64,000 nt of DNA from Bradysia coprophila (GCF_014529535.1 NW_023503464.1:582122-646121), one strand, 5' to 3'. Shown: positions 1 through 11,208, counted from the stretch's first letter. The notes: generated by a model from the letters alone, not told the origin. Program-made: numbers and translations.

Positions 1-58
1 TCCATCAACTACACACGCCATCGTAATTCTATGAGCCCCTTTGTACTTTGGGGCTAAA
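1..58 (+). mobile_element. end fragment of CGTACGGGGCT-family repeat
   Basis: The first 58 bases match the outer end of the repeat copy that begins at 55615, in the opposite orientation: both run through a 'taatyctat(r)agcccc' segment and end in 'ggggctaaaa'. The window therefore starts inside a copy of this dispersed family. The following 150 bases before the first gene show nothing recognisable. Confidence 0.65.
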
Positions 59-210
59 AGTCAGATTCACCATGTGCTGTTATCAAACTGTATGGACATT
101 GTGAATGATTTCAATGTGTTGAAAGAAATCGTATTACTTCACTCCGATTTAGTGTGCACAGCTTACATATTGACGATTTTGGAGGTAGAGGCAATTACTT
201 GTTGTTGAAA

Positions 211-2466
211 ATGGTTGAAGGAATAGATATTACGTTTAAACAGCTAACGTACAAAACGACGACTGGAATATTCAAAAAAAGTGAACGAATTAGCATTACC
301 GTGCGAGTCAATTGTTTGTAATCAATTACACCTGTTTTTCAGCTGAGAAAAATATTCTCGATTGCATTTCTGGTACATTTCGAGCTGGCGAATTATCTGT
401 TATCCTCGGTCCCAGTGGTTCAGGACGTACAACGCTTTTGAACATATTAAGTGGACTAGTACAAGATAATTTTCAAGGAACACTGAACACAGACGAGCTA
501 AACTACACTTCACTTAGAAATCAATCTTCTTACATCATGCAAGACCAAATGCTGCATCCACTGTTAACTGTAGCAGAAGCAATGGATTTTGCCATTCAAT
601 TGAAAACAGGAAAAACTATGGACAGAGTCCAACGAACGCATAAGTGCAACATAATTTTAAAACAATTAGGCCTGACCGATTTAGGCGACACATTGACCGA
701 AAATTTAAGTGGTGGAGAAAGGAAACGATTATCAATTGCTGTGGAACTTGTCAACGACCCATCGATTTTATTTCTCGATGAACCAACGACAGGTTTGGAT
801 TCACATTCATCATCAAAATTTGTAACATACCTGAGTGGTCTTGCAAAATCTGGTAAATGTATTATATGCTCGATTCACTGTCCGTCAGCGCTTATGTTTC
901 AAGCATTTGACCATGTGTATGCCATCGCTGAAGGGAAATGTATTTATCAAGGATCAAACAACAACTTGCTGACGTTTCTGAGTGAATTAGATCTGTCTTG
1001 CCCTGAATCGTACAATCCTGCTGATTATTTAATGGAAATTGCGACGAATCAATATGGTAATTTGAATTATGCATTAACCGAGAAGATTGAAAATGGCCTG
1101 GACGATGGCTATCGAAAAGAAATGTATCTGGCAAATACCAACCGGTGTGAAACTCCTGCAGAAATCTGGAAGTACAAATCGACGTTCATTCACCAGTTGC
1201 TTCTATTGATCCAAAGAAATTTACTCTTAATGAAACGGAACCGGAATTATTTGCTTATACGTCTTGCTGTTTCTATTTCACTGGCCATTCTCACCGGCAT
1301 TTCATTTAATAATTTAGGTCACCTCGCAAACCACATATTTGACAACTACAAGTTTATCTACACCACGACCCAATTTTTAACCTATTCATCATTTTACTCG
1401 TTGATGATCAGGTGTAACGTCCTAGTTGAGACTTTTAAAAATTCAAATTTATTTTTAAAAAAATCCTTTTTTTCTTACAGTTCCGACCGATCTTTCAGTT
1501 TTGCGAAGAGAGCATTTCAATCGTTGGTATTCGAGCTCAAGTTATTATTTAGCACTAACCATAGCCGATATACCAGTATTAATTGGAGTCACAATCGTCT
1601 TCATTTCAATATCATATTATATGACAGGTCAATATACCTACAATCACCAAACCAGAAGCTTGTGCCGAATCAGCAACAGCTGAACTTCACCAGCCGATCA
1701 ACAAGACCTCAACGTATAGATGCACTGTAGATGCACTTGCCTTTGAATTGTTTTCAATACAAAGGTATTGTCGTTATCGACCAGCTGGAGATGTTCAGCT
1801 GTTGCTGATTCGGCAAAAGCTTCTGGTTTAGTGAGTGTAATGTGGCAATTGAAATTCTTTTCTCAAATCTTACTGAATGTTCTTACTTCATTATGTAGGT
1901 CAGCCGATAGAACATCAACGCATAATGCTGATGTTTGTGGTCGGCATTTTAATATCATTTACTGCACAAGCGTTTGGCTTGTTAGCTAGCTCAATATTTT
2001 CGGATGTTACGGTAAATTAGGAGCGTTTTAGTCGAGGGGAAATGACAATGGAAAATCCTGTCCCATCATTCGATCTTGTTGTTTCCTCTCGGTTTTTGTG
2101 GCTTGTGTGTTGTACTCCATTTTGTTATAGATTTCGTTGGTAATCGGGGCTGGACTGATGGCTGTACATATGATCTTTTGCGGAGTTTTGGTTTTGAGGA
2201 AGGACGTTCAACCATGGCTAAAATGGATATTTGACATTACTTTCTTAAGTCATGGTAATGATGGAATGGTGCTTGCTCTATTTGGCTATAATCGAGAGAA
2301 ATTGGAATGCGAGAGAATTTATTGTCATTACGCTGAACCGAAAGATTTTTTGAAATTAATTGATGCTCCCAGTCATATCTCGTTTCATTCATTTTTTATA
2401 ATTCTTCTCATTGTGCATAGTTTTACTTATATCAATATGATGATGAAACTTAAGAAAATAAATTAA
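211..2466 (+). CDS. ABCG-family half transporter
   Basis: Membrane ATP-driven exporter of the White/ABCG type (nucleotide-binding domain first, six membrane helices after). Exons read as 211-280, 343-1413, 1481-1627, 1899-2011 and 2131-2466; phases agree throughout and give 578 aa, a little short for the family. Seen: Walker A GPSGSGRTT at residues 46-54, Q-loop region YIMQDQ, signature LSGGE at 145-149, Walker B ILFLDEP near 165-171, D-loop, and an H-loop His in CSIHCPS. The membrane half carries the usual FPTDLSVLRREH and MTGQP stretches. The ATG at 211 is chosen because the VEGIDITFKQLTY start is typical of ABCG proteins. Odd: the invariant Walker A Lys is Arg (R52), known in other ABC proteins to weaken ATP hydrolysis, so the partner may do the catalysis if it dimerises. 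Substrate unknown. Confidence 0.88.
1647..1829. mobile_element. hairpin element inside ABCG intron 3
   Basis: Two arms of about 50 bp (1647-1702 and 1780-1829) are near-perfect reverse complements, around the core GCCGAATCAGCAACAGCTGA. They sit in the 271-bp intron 1628-1898, which is four times longer than the neighbouring introns. A short palindromic transposon (MITE) insertion explains the intron length. Confidence 0.75.
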
Positions 2467-2473
2467 TAATAAA
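2457..2473 (+). terminator. polyadenylation signals of ABCG gene
   Basis: AATAAA at 2457-2462 overlaps the last codons and a second AATAAA lies at 2468-2473, just after the stop codon. Confidence 0.6.
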
Positions 2474-2673
2474 TTTGTACAAGTATAGTATAGAAAGATC
2501 GGGTGAGATAATATTCTATTCGAATGCAGAGAAATGATAATACGTTGCGTTTTGTATTAACATAGCAATTCGTCTCAGTAAAAACAGTAACAAGAATAGA
2601 CCGGCTAGTGAAGTCTTTTTTCTTTCTCTCCATTTTCTCAATTCTGAAACTACCAACTCCCAAATACGTGAGT

Positions 2674-2712
2674 TATAAATAGGCAAGCAGGAAGAACAGT
2701 TCCATCAGTCGA
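2674..2712 (+). promoter_or_regulatory. TATA-initiator core promoter module 1
   Basis: TATAAATA at 2674-2681 is followed by ATCAGTCG whose A (2707) lies 33 bases from the first T, the spacing and initiator (TCAGT) typical of insect TATA promoters. No open reading frame of note follows. Confidence 0.55.
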
Positions 2713-2815
2713 TATTCAGCTGTTGAACAGTAAACATCTTTCTATCAGTTTTGCCGTCAACTACCAATTTAGTAGTCAACTACCAATTTTGTAGTCAACT
2801 ACCAAATTATCGAAT

Positions 2816-2854
2816 TATAAATAGGCAAGCAACCTAAATAATTTCATCAGTCGT
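2816..2854 (+). promoter_or_regulatory. TATA-initiator core promoter module 2
   Basis: Same arrangement as the module 142 bases upstream: TATAAATAGGCAAGCA then ATCAGTCG, initiator A at 2849, again 33 bases from the TATA start. An ATG 20 bases further on opens only a 17-codon frame (MKLSNN...), probably not meaningful. Confidence 0.55.
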
Positions 2855-2981
2855 TAAACGACTTGTTATGAAGCTCTCAAACAATAAACATATCCACCAC
2901 ACCTATCTATCAGCATGGTAGTCAACTACCAGTTTGGTAATAATAAAACCAGTTTGGTAGTCAACTGGCAAAAATTCAAGC

Positions 2982-3020
2982 TTTAAATTGGCTAGCAAAT
3001 AGAAAAATTTCGTTAGTCGG
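2982..3020 (+). promoter_or_regulatory. decayed TATA-initiator module 3
   Basis: Degenerate third copy: TTTAAATTGGCTAGCA then GTTAGTCG, with the presumed initiator A at 3015 and the same 33-base spacing. 166 bases separate it from module 2. Confidence 0.4.
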
Positions 3021-3119
3021 TGCGCAGTTCTTGTTTGCAAAAAATTACGGTTGGTAGTCAATTATAAACTTGGCAGTAAAGCTACCAAATTTTCGAATTA
3101 CAATGTTAACTGTAAACTA

Positions 3120-3420
3120 TCTATATATATATATATATGTAGTATATTGACGTATATTAAAATTATACGTGATAGTACGTACCTTATGTAATCTCGATTT
3201 TTTCTTGATCGTGAACAATTAAAATTCACATTCTTCAATTGACGTATATATATGTAGGATATAGCTATATTTAGTTAGTATATAGCTATATGGACCTATA
3301 TATAGTTCGGATATAGCTAATGGACCTATCTATAGATCGGATATAGCTATATGGACCTATATATATTTCGTATATAGCTATATGGTTAGTTAATAGCTAT
3401 ATGGACCTATATATAGTCAG
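3120..3420. repeat. AT-rich tandem repeat, GGACCTATATATAG type
   Basis: A (TA)n run is followed by repeated 'atatagctatatggacctatatatagtt' like units of about 35 to 45 bp. No coding potential seen. Confidence 0.7.
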
Positions 3421-3735
3421 TAGCAGGGTCAAAACCCACTTTCAGACTTAGCTTCTAAAACGACTGATATCCCGGCAAAAACTCTTTCAGAGCAAAGTAG
3501 GACGCAGTCTACAAACTATATGTGTGAAAACTTCTAAAATAAGTGATATCGCTGTCAGCGTCGTTACGCAAAATTGAATTTCACAGCCAATTAATTGAAA
3601 TTAGCTGGCCTAGTTTTCAAAACCATTCGACAATCAATTTTTTCAGAAAAAATTTGAACCAACAGAATTTTGACTGAAAAATTTTCAACAAAAAATTTAC
3701 CAAAAAAATTCTGCGTCGCAAAGTGGCAGATGCTC
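3421..3735. repeat. degenerate relative of foldback element at 24488
   Basis: Shares pieces such as 'actgatatc', 'gcgtcgcaaagtggcagatg' and 'ttaccaaaaaaatt' in the same order as one arm of the palindromic element at 24488-24914. It is decayed. The frame at 3670-3900 lies mostly in this repeat and is not taken as a gene. Confidence 0.55.
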
Positions 3736-3981
3736 ACGGACAAACCTACGAGAAATTTAATCCAAAATCTCGGTGCCTCACTTTGTCTACAAAAATTACC
3801 AGATCTATGTCAGAAAAAATATTTAAGAAATGTTTGCAGACTAGTTGTCCCAGTGCTTTTCTCGGCGGTAACGACTAGTATGCAAACATTTTTTAAATAA
3901 CTATAACGCTAGATGTGGAACCTATGAAAACAATCAAATACGTCAAGATCAAAAGGAATACCTGAAAAACAACAAAGCTTG

Positions 3982-4155
3982 ATAATCAGAGAAATGAAAA
4001 GTTGGTACGCCTGTGGTACGACTTCCGCTGAAGATGAATTTATGGACAAATTGAAGGGCTATTTGAAGGGGACGGTTTGGAGCGCGGAAGATTGTGGTTC
4101 ATGGTATGCGAACGCAAGTGGCATTTTAACAAATTTGAAATTAAATGAAAATTGA
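3982..4155 (+). pseudogene. broken 3' end of an FMO/BVMO paralogue
   Basis: The reading frame gives about 57 residues that align with the last exon of the intact monooxygenase at 5559-7751: IREM, then DEFMDKL, VW..EDCGSW and a shortened tail ending at a stop at 4153. The first seven exons are missing, the stretch after EDCGSW is reduced and lacks the WSDY..TFW block. It is a leftover of a tandem FMO duplication on the same strand, about 1.4 kb upstream of the intact gene; alternatively a processed or recombined fragment, but the same orientation favours tandem duplication. Confidence 0.8.
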
Positions 4156-4270
4156 TTTTAAAACGGAGATTGTGTCGAGTTAAATGTCGTTTTCATGTGT
4201 CGGGGCCGAAAATGAGGGAGTTTCGATATTTTTCTCAGGTTTTCGACCCCTTACATGAAAAATTTTTTGA

Positions 4271-4376
4271 GTATCTGTTTTGGACGATTGATTTTAGGCA
4301 CTTTCACATGTAGCCCTCACTTCGTTCGGGCTACAACAAGCGAAATTGCCTAAAAACAATCGTTCAAAACAGATAC
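4271..4376. mobile_element. short palindromic element (MITE-like)
   Basis: Arms GTATCTGTTTTGGACGATTG and its reverse complement CAATCGTTCAAAACAGATAC (one mismatch) enclose a core with a smaller palindrome TAGCCC..CTTCGTTCGG..GGGCTA. About 106 bp. Confidence 0.7.
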
Positions 4377-4433
4377 ACAAATAACTATTATTTCCTTGAA
4401 AATAAAACCAAAGCTTTTGTGTGCGACCCTGTG

Positions 4434-4645
4434 TTTGTACCAAGGTTCTGAAGGCGGGTGAAACACAAATCTTGACAATTCAAACATGTATTTTGTTTGG
4501 AAAGTCAACTTGAAAACAACATTTTTTTTGTTAAGTTGAAATCGTCATATAAAATTTTCCAAACCTACAGGAAAATTTTGATCACACCGCCTTCGAGATC
4601 AACTCGAAAGTGTCTTAACCTGTTCTTTGAGAACCTTGGTTTGTA
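4434..4645. mobile_element. 200-bp MITE with 6-bp target duplication
   Basis: Element 4440-4639 has terminal inverted repeats CCAAGGTTCT/AGAACCTTGG and is flanked on both sides by TTTGTA (4434-4439 and 4640-4645). Subterminal sequences also mirror each other (GAAGGCGG..CCGCCTTC). Confidence 0.8.
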
Positions 4646-4907
4646 CTTGGTGTACTAAAATTTCAGCAACGTCAAATTGAATATTACACAAGGTTGTCAA
4701 TGAATTGGTAACAACGGAAACAAAATCTTTTAGGTGAATCGAGCGAGTCGTACACTGTTAATGCTTACCACTTTTCGAGTGGCGACATATGTCTTCTGTC
4801 TCAAATACGAAAACCAGCAATTGAAACAATAATGTCATATTGGTAATTTGCAACAAAGGGTGCGACTTTACCTGATGACAATTGCATTAATTTTCAATTT
4901 CTCAGCA

Positions 4908-5272
4908 TTTGTTAACATTTTCTTTCGGTGTACGTTTGACAGGTGACATGTTAGGTGTTTACACTAACGAATTTCGCTAATCGCATTTGTTGCTTTCCGT
5001 TCGCAATGTTTCGTTTTTTTGTTGCTTCTTTCGATTTGAAGTCGAACTGGTGTTTGAAGCATCTTAAAAAAACATCAACAAAATTCTGAAGCCAAAGTCA
5101 TTGGTTATACCACAAGCATCAAACGAAACACCCGTTCGACTTCAAATCAAAGCGAAAGAAGAAAAAAACGAAACATTGTGAACGGAAAGCCACAAGTGGA
5201 TTTAGTGAAATTCTTTAGTGCAAACGCCTGGCAAATCACCTGTCAAAAGTAAACATAAACAGAAAGTAAACG
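4908..5272. mobile_element. foldback element upstream of FMO gene
   Basis: Two arms of roughly 150 bp are inverted copies, e.g. TTTCCGTTCGCAATGTTTCG matched by CGAAACATTGTGAACGGAAA and ACAGGTGA matched by TCACCTGT. Its right end is about 290 bp before the FMO start codon, so it may lie in the promoter region. Confidence 0.75.
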
Positions 5273-5558
5273 TAAAGTAAAGAGAAGTATAGGAAAAGTT
5301 TTAGAATTATTCTGTGATCATTTACAGTGTAAGTAAAGAAAATAGATAGCTCGGAACAGAGCAACAGTTAAAAATTTTTGAAAACTCAATTAAAATCAAA
5401 TTGTCCAATTCATTCACGACGATTGATGTATGCAAGGTGAATCAAAATAAACCAACAACAACAAGAACAACAATTTACTCAGCTGGTCGATTAATTTCAT
5501 TAATTTTCACGGATCGTTGCTGTACTGTTAGTCTTTACACTTATATCTTACTTTAAAC

Positions 5559-7751
5559 ATGTCATCGCCTACCAAGAGCTGGTCGAATGGTATGCCTAAA
5601 ATTGGAATCATCGGCGGTGGGTTAGTGAAAGTGAAATTCTGTTTGCTTCTCGATTTAACCAACGACTAACCGATTTAGTATGTCCGGTCTGTGTGCCGCC
5701 GTTCGCCTACAGCAAAAGTTGGGAATCACATCATTTACGATATTCGAGAAAAATGCTGACGTCGGCGGCGTATGGTTGACACATACGTATCCAGGTAAAT
5801 CGGAGTGTTATAATTATCATTCATCCACCACAATATTCGGCCATTGATTTATTGATAATGAAATCTTCGACCAAATTGAAGTCGATTACGCTGCGTAATT
5901 GTACATGCTACACCACTACAACGGTGTCCGGTGTCTTTATTGTCCAAAATATGTTTTATCGTGCTACAAAGGACGTTCACTTTATTTCCGAATATTTTTT
6001 AAAATTTTGGTTTCCGTTCACGTCACTTTTTTCTGCAATTCAGGTTGTGAAGTCGACATTCCTGGACATTTCTACAGTTACTCTTTCGAACCAAATTCAA
6101 GTTAGTATTTGATGTAGCTTACACATATCCTTCCCACTTCAGCCTCTCCCTTTGCTTTGCTGACATTGTTATATAAAAAACTATTGAAGATTGGTCTGTC
6201 AACTATCCACCCCAGCACGAAATACTGGAATATCTACGTAGCGTCACAGGAAAGCACCGAATCTACGACCACATAAAGTTTCAGCATGAAGTTAAGACGA
6301 TGACTTGGAACGACGACCTGAAGAAATGGATTCTCGAATATGCCGAAGTTGATGCTTCTTCCGTCGGTGCTGACAGCGATTTGAAGACTCAGATGTTCGA
6401 CATTGTGTAAGTTATCGTCGCATCGTAAAAATTGTTGACAAATTCTCACAATTTCCCGTCCGATGTTAGTATCATGGCACTGGGCGGGCTCCGCATCCCA
6501 TGCATTCCAAACGAATTGAAAGGCTTTACTGGACCCACGATGCACACGGCCGAATGGAATCACGAAATTGAATTGAAAAATAAGAAAGTCGCCGTGATCG
6601 GTAGTGGGGCGTCGGCCATTCAGGTTATACCGAACATAGTCAACGATGTTCAGACATTGCACTGCTATCAGCGAAAGGCGGCATATGTTATTCCCAGAAC
6701 ACAATTTTCTTTCCCGAATTTTGTGAAATTTTTTTTCTTTTACATTCCGTTCATCATGTGGCTGTACCGGTGTTTGATTTTCATGCTGCACGAAATATTT
6801 CACTCAGCATTCGATCGTGGCAGCCTAATGCACAGATTGAGTAAGTTGACGAAATTGCGTCTCATTAGTACGGTTACACAATAAAAATGGATACTGTTCG
6901 GCTCGTTCAGTGTGTAGAATAACCAAAAATTATCGCGAACGTGAACTGAAGGCGCACAAGGACTTGAGCGACGATCTGACCCCAAAATACAGTTTCGGAT
7001 GCAAACGAGCACTCATATCTGACGAGTACTATGCTGCAATGACGCAACCCAACGTCCATCTACACATGAGCCACATTGACAAAATTGTTGGTCAAACGAT
7101 ATACACCAAAGATGGAACGAAAGAGGAGATCGATGTGAGTACTACCATCTGGTACCATTTCAAAGATTCATCGGCCCATAACCTGTTGGCAGAGCTTAAA
7201 TATGTCGTTCGCCATTTTAGATTTTAATATTGGCCACAGGCTACAACGTCTATGACTACTTCAGCCCATTGAAAGTGTTTGGAAAACATGGCCAGAATGC
7301 TCTGCAAACTTGGTTTGATAATGAGCCCCGATGCTATTACGGTACCGTGTTCAATGCTGCGCCGAATGCTTTTGTACTTCTTGGACCTAATTCGGTCTGT
7401 TCTACACAGGAGACGTATTCCCATTGAAATAAATGGTTTTCGTTTATTTACCAGGCACCATCTCACACCTCGGTTATTTTCACGATCGAATGTCAAGTCG
7501 ATTTTATGATCAATGCCGTTCGGGAAATGATGCGCCGACACGCTACAGTGATGAATGTCAAAACGTCGGCTGTAGATGAATTTATGGACAAATTGAGAGC
7601 GGATATGACAAAGAAGGTGTGGTACGAGGAAGACTGTGGCTCGTGGTGGGCCAACTCAAGGGGTGCCATTGTATCTCTGTGGAGTGACTATGCCATCACC
7701 TTTTGGAGGCAGACTAGGACCATTGACTGGTCCAAATTTGAAATTAATTGA
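5559..7751 (+). CDS. flavin monooxygenase, Baeyer-Villiger-like
   Basis: FAD/NADPH-dependent monooxygenase that would insert one oxygen atom into a small organic substrate; substrate unknown. Exons read as 5559-5620, 5679-5794, 6044-6100, 6190-6406, 6470-6840, 6911-7134, 7221-7394 and 7455-7751; phases are consistent and give 505 aa. Seen: FAD-binding IGIIGGGMSG at the N-terminus, the fingerprint [11 protein letters not shown] at residues 170-180, which fits the Baeyer-Villiger form FxGxxxHxxxW, a second Rossmann motif VIGSGASA at 193-200 for NADPH, ILATGY in exon 7, and a C-terminal [24 protein letters not shown] block typical of BVMO-like proteins of microbes. No signal peptide or membrane anchor is evident at the N-terminus; a hydrophobic stretch ([20 protein letters not shown]) follows the second Rossmann motif and may be a membrane contact. 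A broken paralogue lies upstream. Ordinary insect FMOs differ, so old horizontal origin is possible but not shown. Confidence 0.88.
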
Positions 7752-7775
7752 AGATGATGTGTCACTGAGCTGTCA

Positions 7776-7785
7776 ATAAATAAAG
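7776..7785 (+). terminator. polyadenylation signal of FMO gene
   Basis: Overlapping AATAAATAAA about 25 bases after the FMO stop codon. Confidence 0.65.
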
Positions 7786-8255
7786 TGATTATATTTGTTG
7801 CAACAACTACAAGCTTAACGCGCACTTGTGGCGAAGCATTTTACAGAAATGACCGATAGATTTAAACACAGAGCAACAAGTAGCGTTGGTAGCTTCAATA
7901 AGACCGAAAAATGTCCAGCTCTGACCATCAAGGATTCCTAGATCCTTACCAATCAGCGGGTTCCAATCACGGTCAATGACCTTACATGACCTTTTATGCG
8001 AAGGTTGACGCACTTTTTACGAAATCTAAACAAAAGGCCCTGGTGAAGCTGAATAGGCCTAAGAATTTTGGTATCAAGTCAATGAAAAAGATTAGTCGAA
8101 GTTGGTCACATCAGTCGATGACTAATACCATTTAGTCCAACGTCATTTAGTACATTTAGTCAAGAAGTGCGTCATCCCTCGCTTTCATGATGTTGTGTCG
8201 CCATCAATATTTAAAGTGAGAAACCGAAATTCACGTACTTACTCAACTAAGCCCA
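7786..8255. other. intergenic, nothing recognised
   Basis: About 470 bases between the FMO gene and the 4.96 kb element. No frame, repeat or motif that I can support. Confidence 0.5.
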
Positions 8256-8263
8256 AAGAGGTA

Positions 8264-8615
8264 ACGGTATTTTTTTTGGCATATCTTTTAGCATATCTTT
8301 TCAAAAAAAAATTTTGTTTCCAAAAAATATTTTTGTTTTCAAAAAAGGTTTTGTAAGTATATAAAGAATTTTGGTTTTCAAAAAAAAAGTTTTGTTTTAG
8401 TATATAAGGAGTTTGGTTGAAGAAAAAGTAACAAAACTGACGGTATTTTTTTTGGCATATCTTTTAGCATATCTTTTCAAAAAAAAATGTTGTTTCCAAA
8501 AAATATTTTTGTTTTCAAAAAAGGTTTTGTAAGTATATAAAGAATTTTGGTTTTCAAAAAAAAAGTTTTGTTTTAGTATATAAGGAGTTTGGTTGAAGAA
8601 AAAGTAACAAAACTG
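8264..8615. repeat. tandem duplication of 176 bp in left terminal repeat
   Basis: 8264-8439 and 8440-8615 are near-identical direct copies of the element end. The right end (13080-13218) has one copy with a small deletion, so the left end was duplicated within the element. Confidence 0.85.
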
Positions 8616-8699
8616 AAGTTTTGCTTTTTCTACATATGAGAAAATATGGTAATAATTGATTGCAAAGAGAAATAATTTAGAAAGGCATCGAATTAAAGT

Positions 8700-9080
8700 G
8701 ATACACTGAAAAATGATTTTGATATCCTAAAAAAAGGTTTTCGATGCTTTGAAAAAAGATTTTTGATATCCTGTCAGCATGATACACTAAAAAATAATAA
8801 ATTTTGATATCTTAAATAAATAATAAAGATGTCAAATCTTTAAAAATTTGATCTCTCGAAATTGATATCCCCAAAAATGATTATGATTCACCGAAATTTG
8901 AAATTGTTACCCAAAAAAGGAATTCTGATATAAAAAAAAAAAGGAATTGATGACCCGAAAAAATAATTCTGATATCACCAAAAGCAAATTTTGATATACC
9001 AAAAAAAGAAAGTTATTTCATAGAAAAGGAAATTTTATTTCCAATAAATAGAAATTGATAACTCAGAAAAATGAATTTTC
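8700..9080. repeat. low-complexity TTTTGATATC-type repeat
   Basis: A-rich degenerate repeats with recurring 'attttgatatcc' and 'ccaaaaaa' blocks; no gene. Confidence 0.6.
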
Positions 9081-10289
9081 TTGAGATTTCTTATAAACGG
9101 AGATAAATAATTAACAAAGCGAGATAATTTTATTGAAAACGGAGTCATAGTATACCGTCATTCAAAAAGGAAGTCACGCTCATAGGGACGGACCCACTTT
9201 TCGAAAAACGTGACGTGTTCTGACATATGCGACGGACCCACATTCTCTGAAATCGGACGTCCTCTCTTTGTTAAAACACTTAAAAGAAGTTAGCATCTCT
9301 GATATTTCTTTTTGTTCTGATTGAGGGACTCGAGTACTACACGAAACTGTATTTAGTTTCCGGATCCGCTCGGCATACATGACCGCCCAGAACACGAGTC
9401 AATTTGAATACAGATTGTTATCGCAACGGATAGAGGGACTAGTTCTAAGCTAATTCTAAATTAGCTTCCCTCTACAACCTGGCCACGTAGCTAATCCAGC
9501 TAAAGTCGAAAATTCGCCATTGTTCAATGGTGATATACGTCCAAGACGAAGACAGTTTGATACTCTTTGAATATTGGTAGAGGATTGCATGCTCTATTAA
9601 AAGCTGTGAATTGATTTTACAAAAGTCATCTGAATTGTGCACCATTAGAAAAGTTTATTTTCACCATTAGTGAACTAAAAATGTATTGAGTGGAAAGACA
9701 TAGAATTGAAATCGAAATTTTTCTCAACGTGGACGAAGCATGCAAAGTCATCTAAGTCCTCAAAAATCGATTCTTCTGCGGCAGTTATCGAACCATGACT
9801 TTTGTTGTGATTTTTTTGGTTTTAGAATATACTTATGATGTTTAACTTGAATTTACTTTTCCCTTATACGGACGTCCGCTTTGGGGGATGGACCACAAAA
9901 TCAGAAAGCGGACATGGTGTGATTTAGGATGGGCCCACCTCAAAAAAATCGAAAACAAGGCATCAGAACAGTCGGAGCGTTTGCTGCGACTTAGCCCCGT
10001 ACGACCCGTAATCCTATTTCGTCCGTAACCATAATACGTCCGTAGCCGTAATACGCCCGGAACCCTAATACGTCTACAACCCTCTAATGAGTATGTTACC
10101 AAAATGCAAGTCAAGTTGGGCATGGTCAAATTTACTGAAAGTGTTTATTTTTAAAATTGCGCAGAGCGCAATTACGAAAGCCCGTACGAAGTACCTCTCA
10201 AATAAAACCAACAATTTACGACATTATTTTAGAAACCCAAAATTTTTTGCCAACTTTCCATTGGGTATTCAATTACCCTTCAAATAAAA

Positions 10290-10945
10290 CAAAAATTAGC
10301 AAAATCGGATGAGATTTACTCGATTTATGTGCAAAAAACACTTAGAGCCGAGTAGCGGCCTTAGTCCAAGGGCCCAAATTTGAAACTTTTTTCGCCATCA
10401 TTCTATTCGGCATTCAATTACCTTCCATAAAAAACTAAATCTATCAAAATCGGATGAGATTTACTCGATTTATGTACAAAAAAACGCTTAGGGCCGAGTA
10501 GCGGCCTTAGTCCAAGGGCCCAAATTTGAAACTTTTTTCGCCACATTTTTTTCTGTATTCAATTATCTCTCAAACGAAACAAAAACTAGCAAAATCGGAT
10601 GAGATTTACTCGATTTATGTGCAAAAAACACTTAGGGCCGAGTAGTGGCCTTAGTCCAAGGGCCCAAATTTGAGACTTTTTTTGCCATAATTCTATTCGG
10701 CATTCAATTATCTATCAAATGAAACAAAAACTAGCAAAATCGGATGAGATTTATTCGATTTATGTGCAAAAAATAATTAGGGCCGAGTACCGGCCTTAGT
10801 CCAAGGGCTCAAATTTGAAACTTTTTTCGACACGTTCTTTTCGGTATTCAATTACCTTCCATAAAAAACTAAATCTAGCAAAATCGAATGAGATTTACTC
10901 GATTTATGTGCAAAAAACACTTAGGGCCGAGTACCGACCTTTGAG
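10290..10945. repeat. 145-bp tandem repeat
   Basis: About four and a half units of 144-146 bp, marked by 'ttagtccaagggc' at about 10361, 10507, 10651 and 10796. Confidence 0.85.
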
Positions 10946-11208
10946 CCCTCCCAACAAGCCCACGTTGCATCTTACCCAAAAACAATGTTCAGCAACTTTG
11001 TTCTACTCGTCAATACCTTTCATTTGATATATCACAAGCAGCCATTGCGTGCGTATTTCGGTATATATCGTCGAAGGACTGAAAAACACCTATAGGGCCC
11101 TAGCTACCATGCCCATTTTCGAACTTGACCTTACTTTTGTCGATACCAATCGGGAAAAAAAAGAATTTTGAAAAAAGGTTGTGATTTACTCAAGCTAGAG
11201 GGGTCACA

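Larger units (their letters stand above)
2756..3090. repeat. cluster of GTAGTCAACTACC motifs
   Basis: The near-palindromic motif (G)GTAGTCAACTACC and variants recurs at least six times, three of them directly before module 2. Together with the TATA modules it makes an imperfect tandem repeat with units of about 142-166 bp. Confidence 0.6.

Noticed and set aside
2869..2922. 17-codon frame after TATA-initiator module 2
   Set aside because: Too short, absent from modules 1 and 3.
3670..3900. 76-codon frame upstream of the FMO fragment
   Set aside because: Lies largely in a decayed foldback relative; no homology to FMO exons seen.
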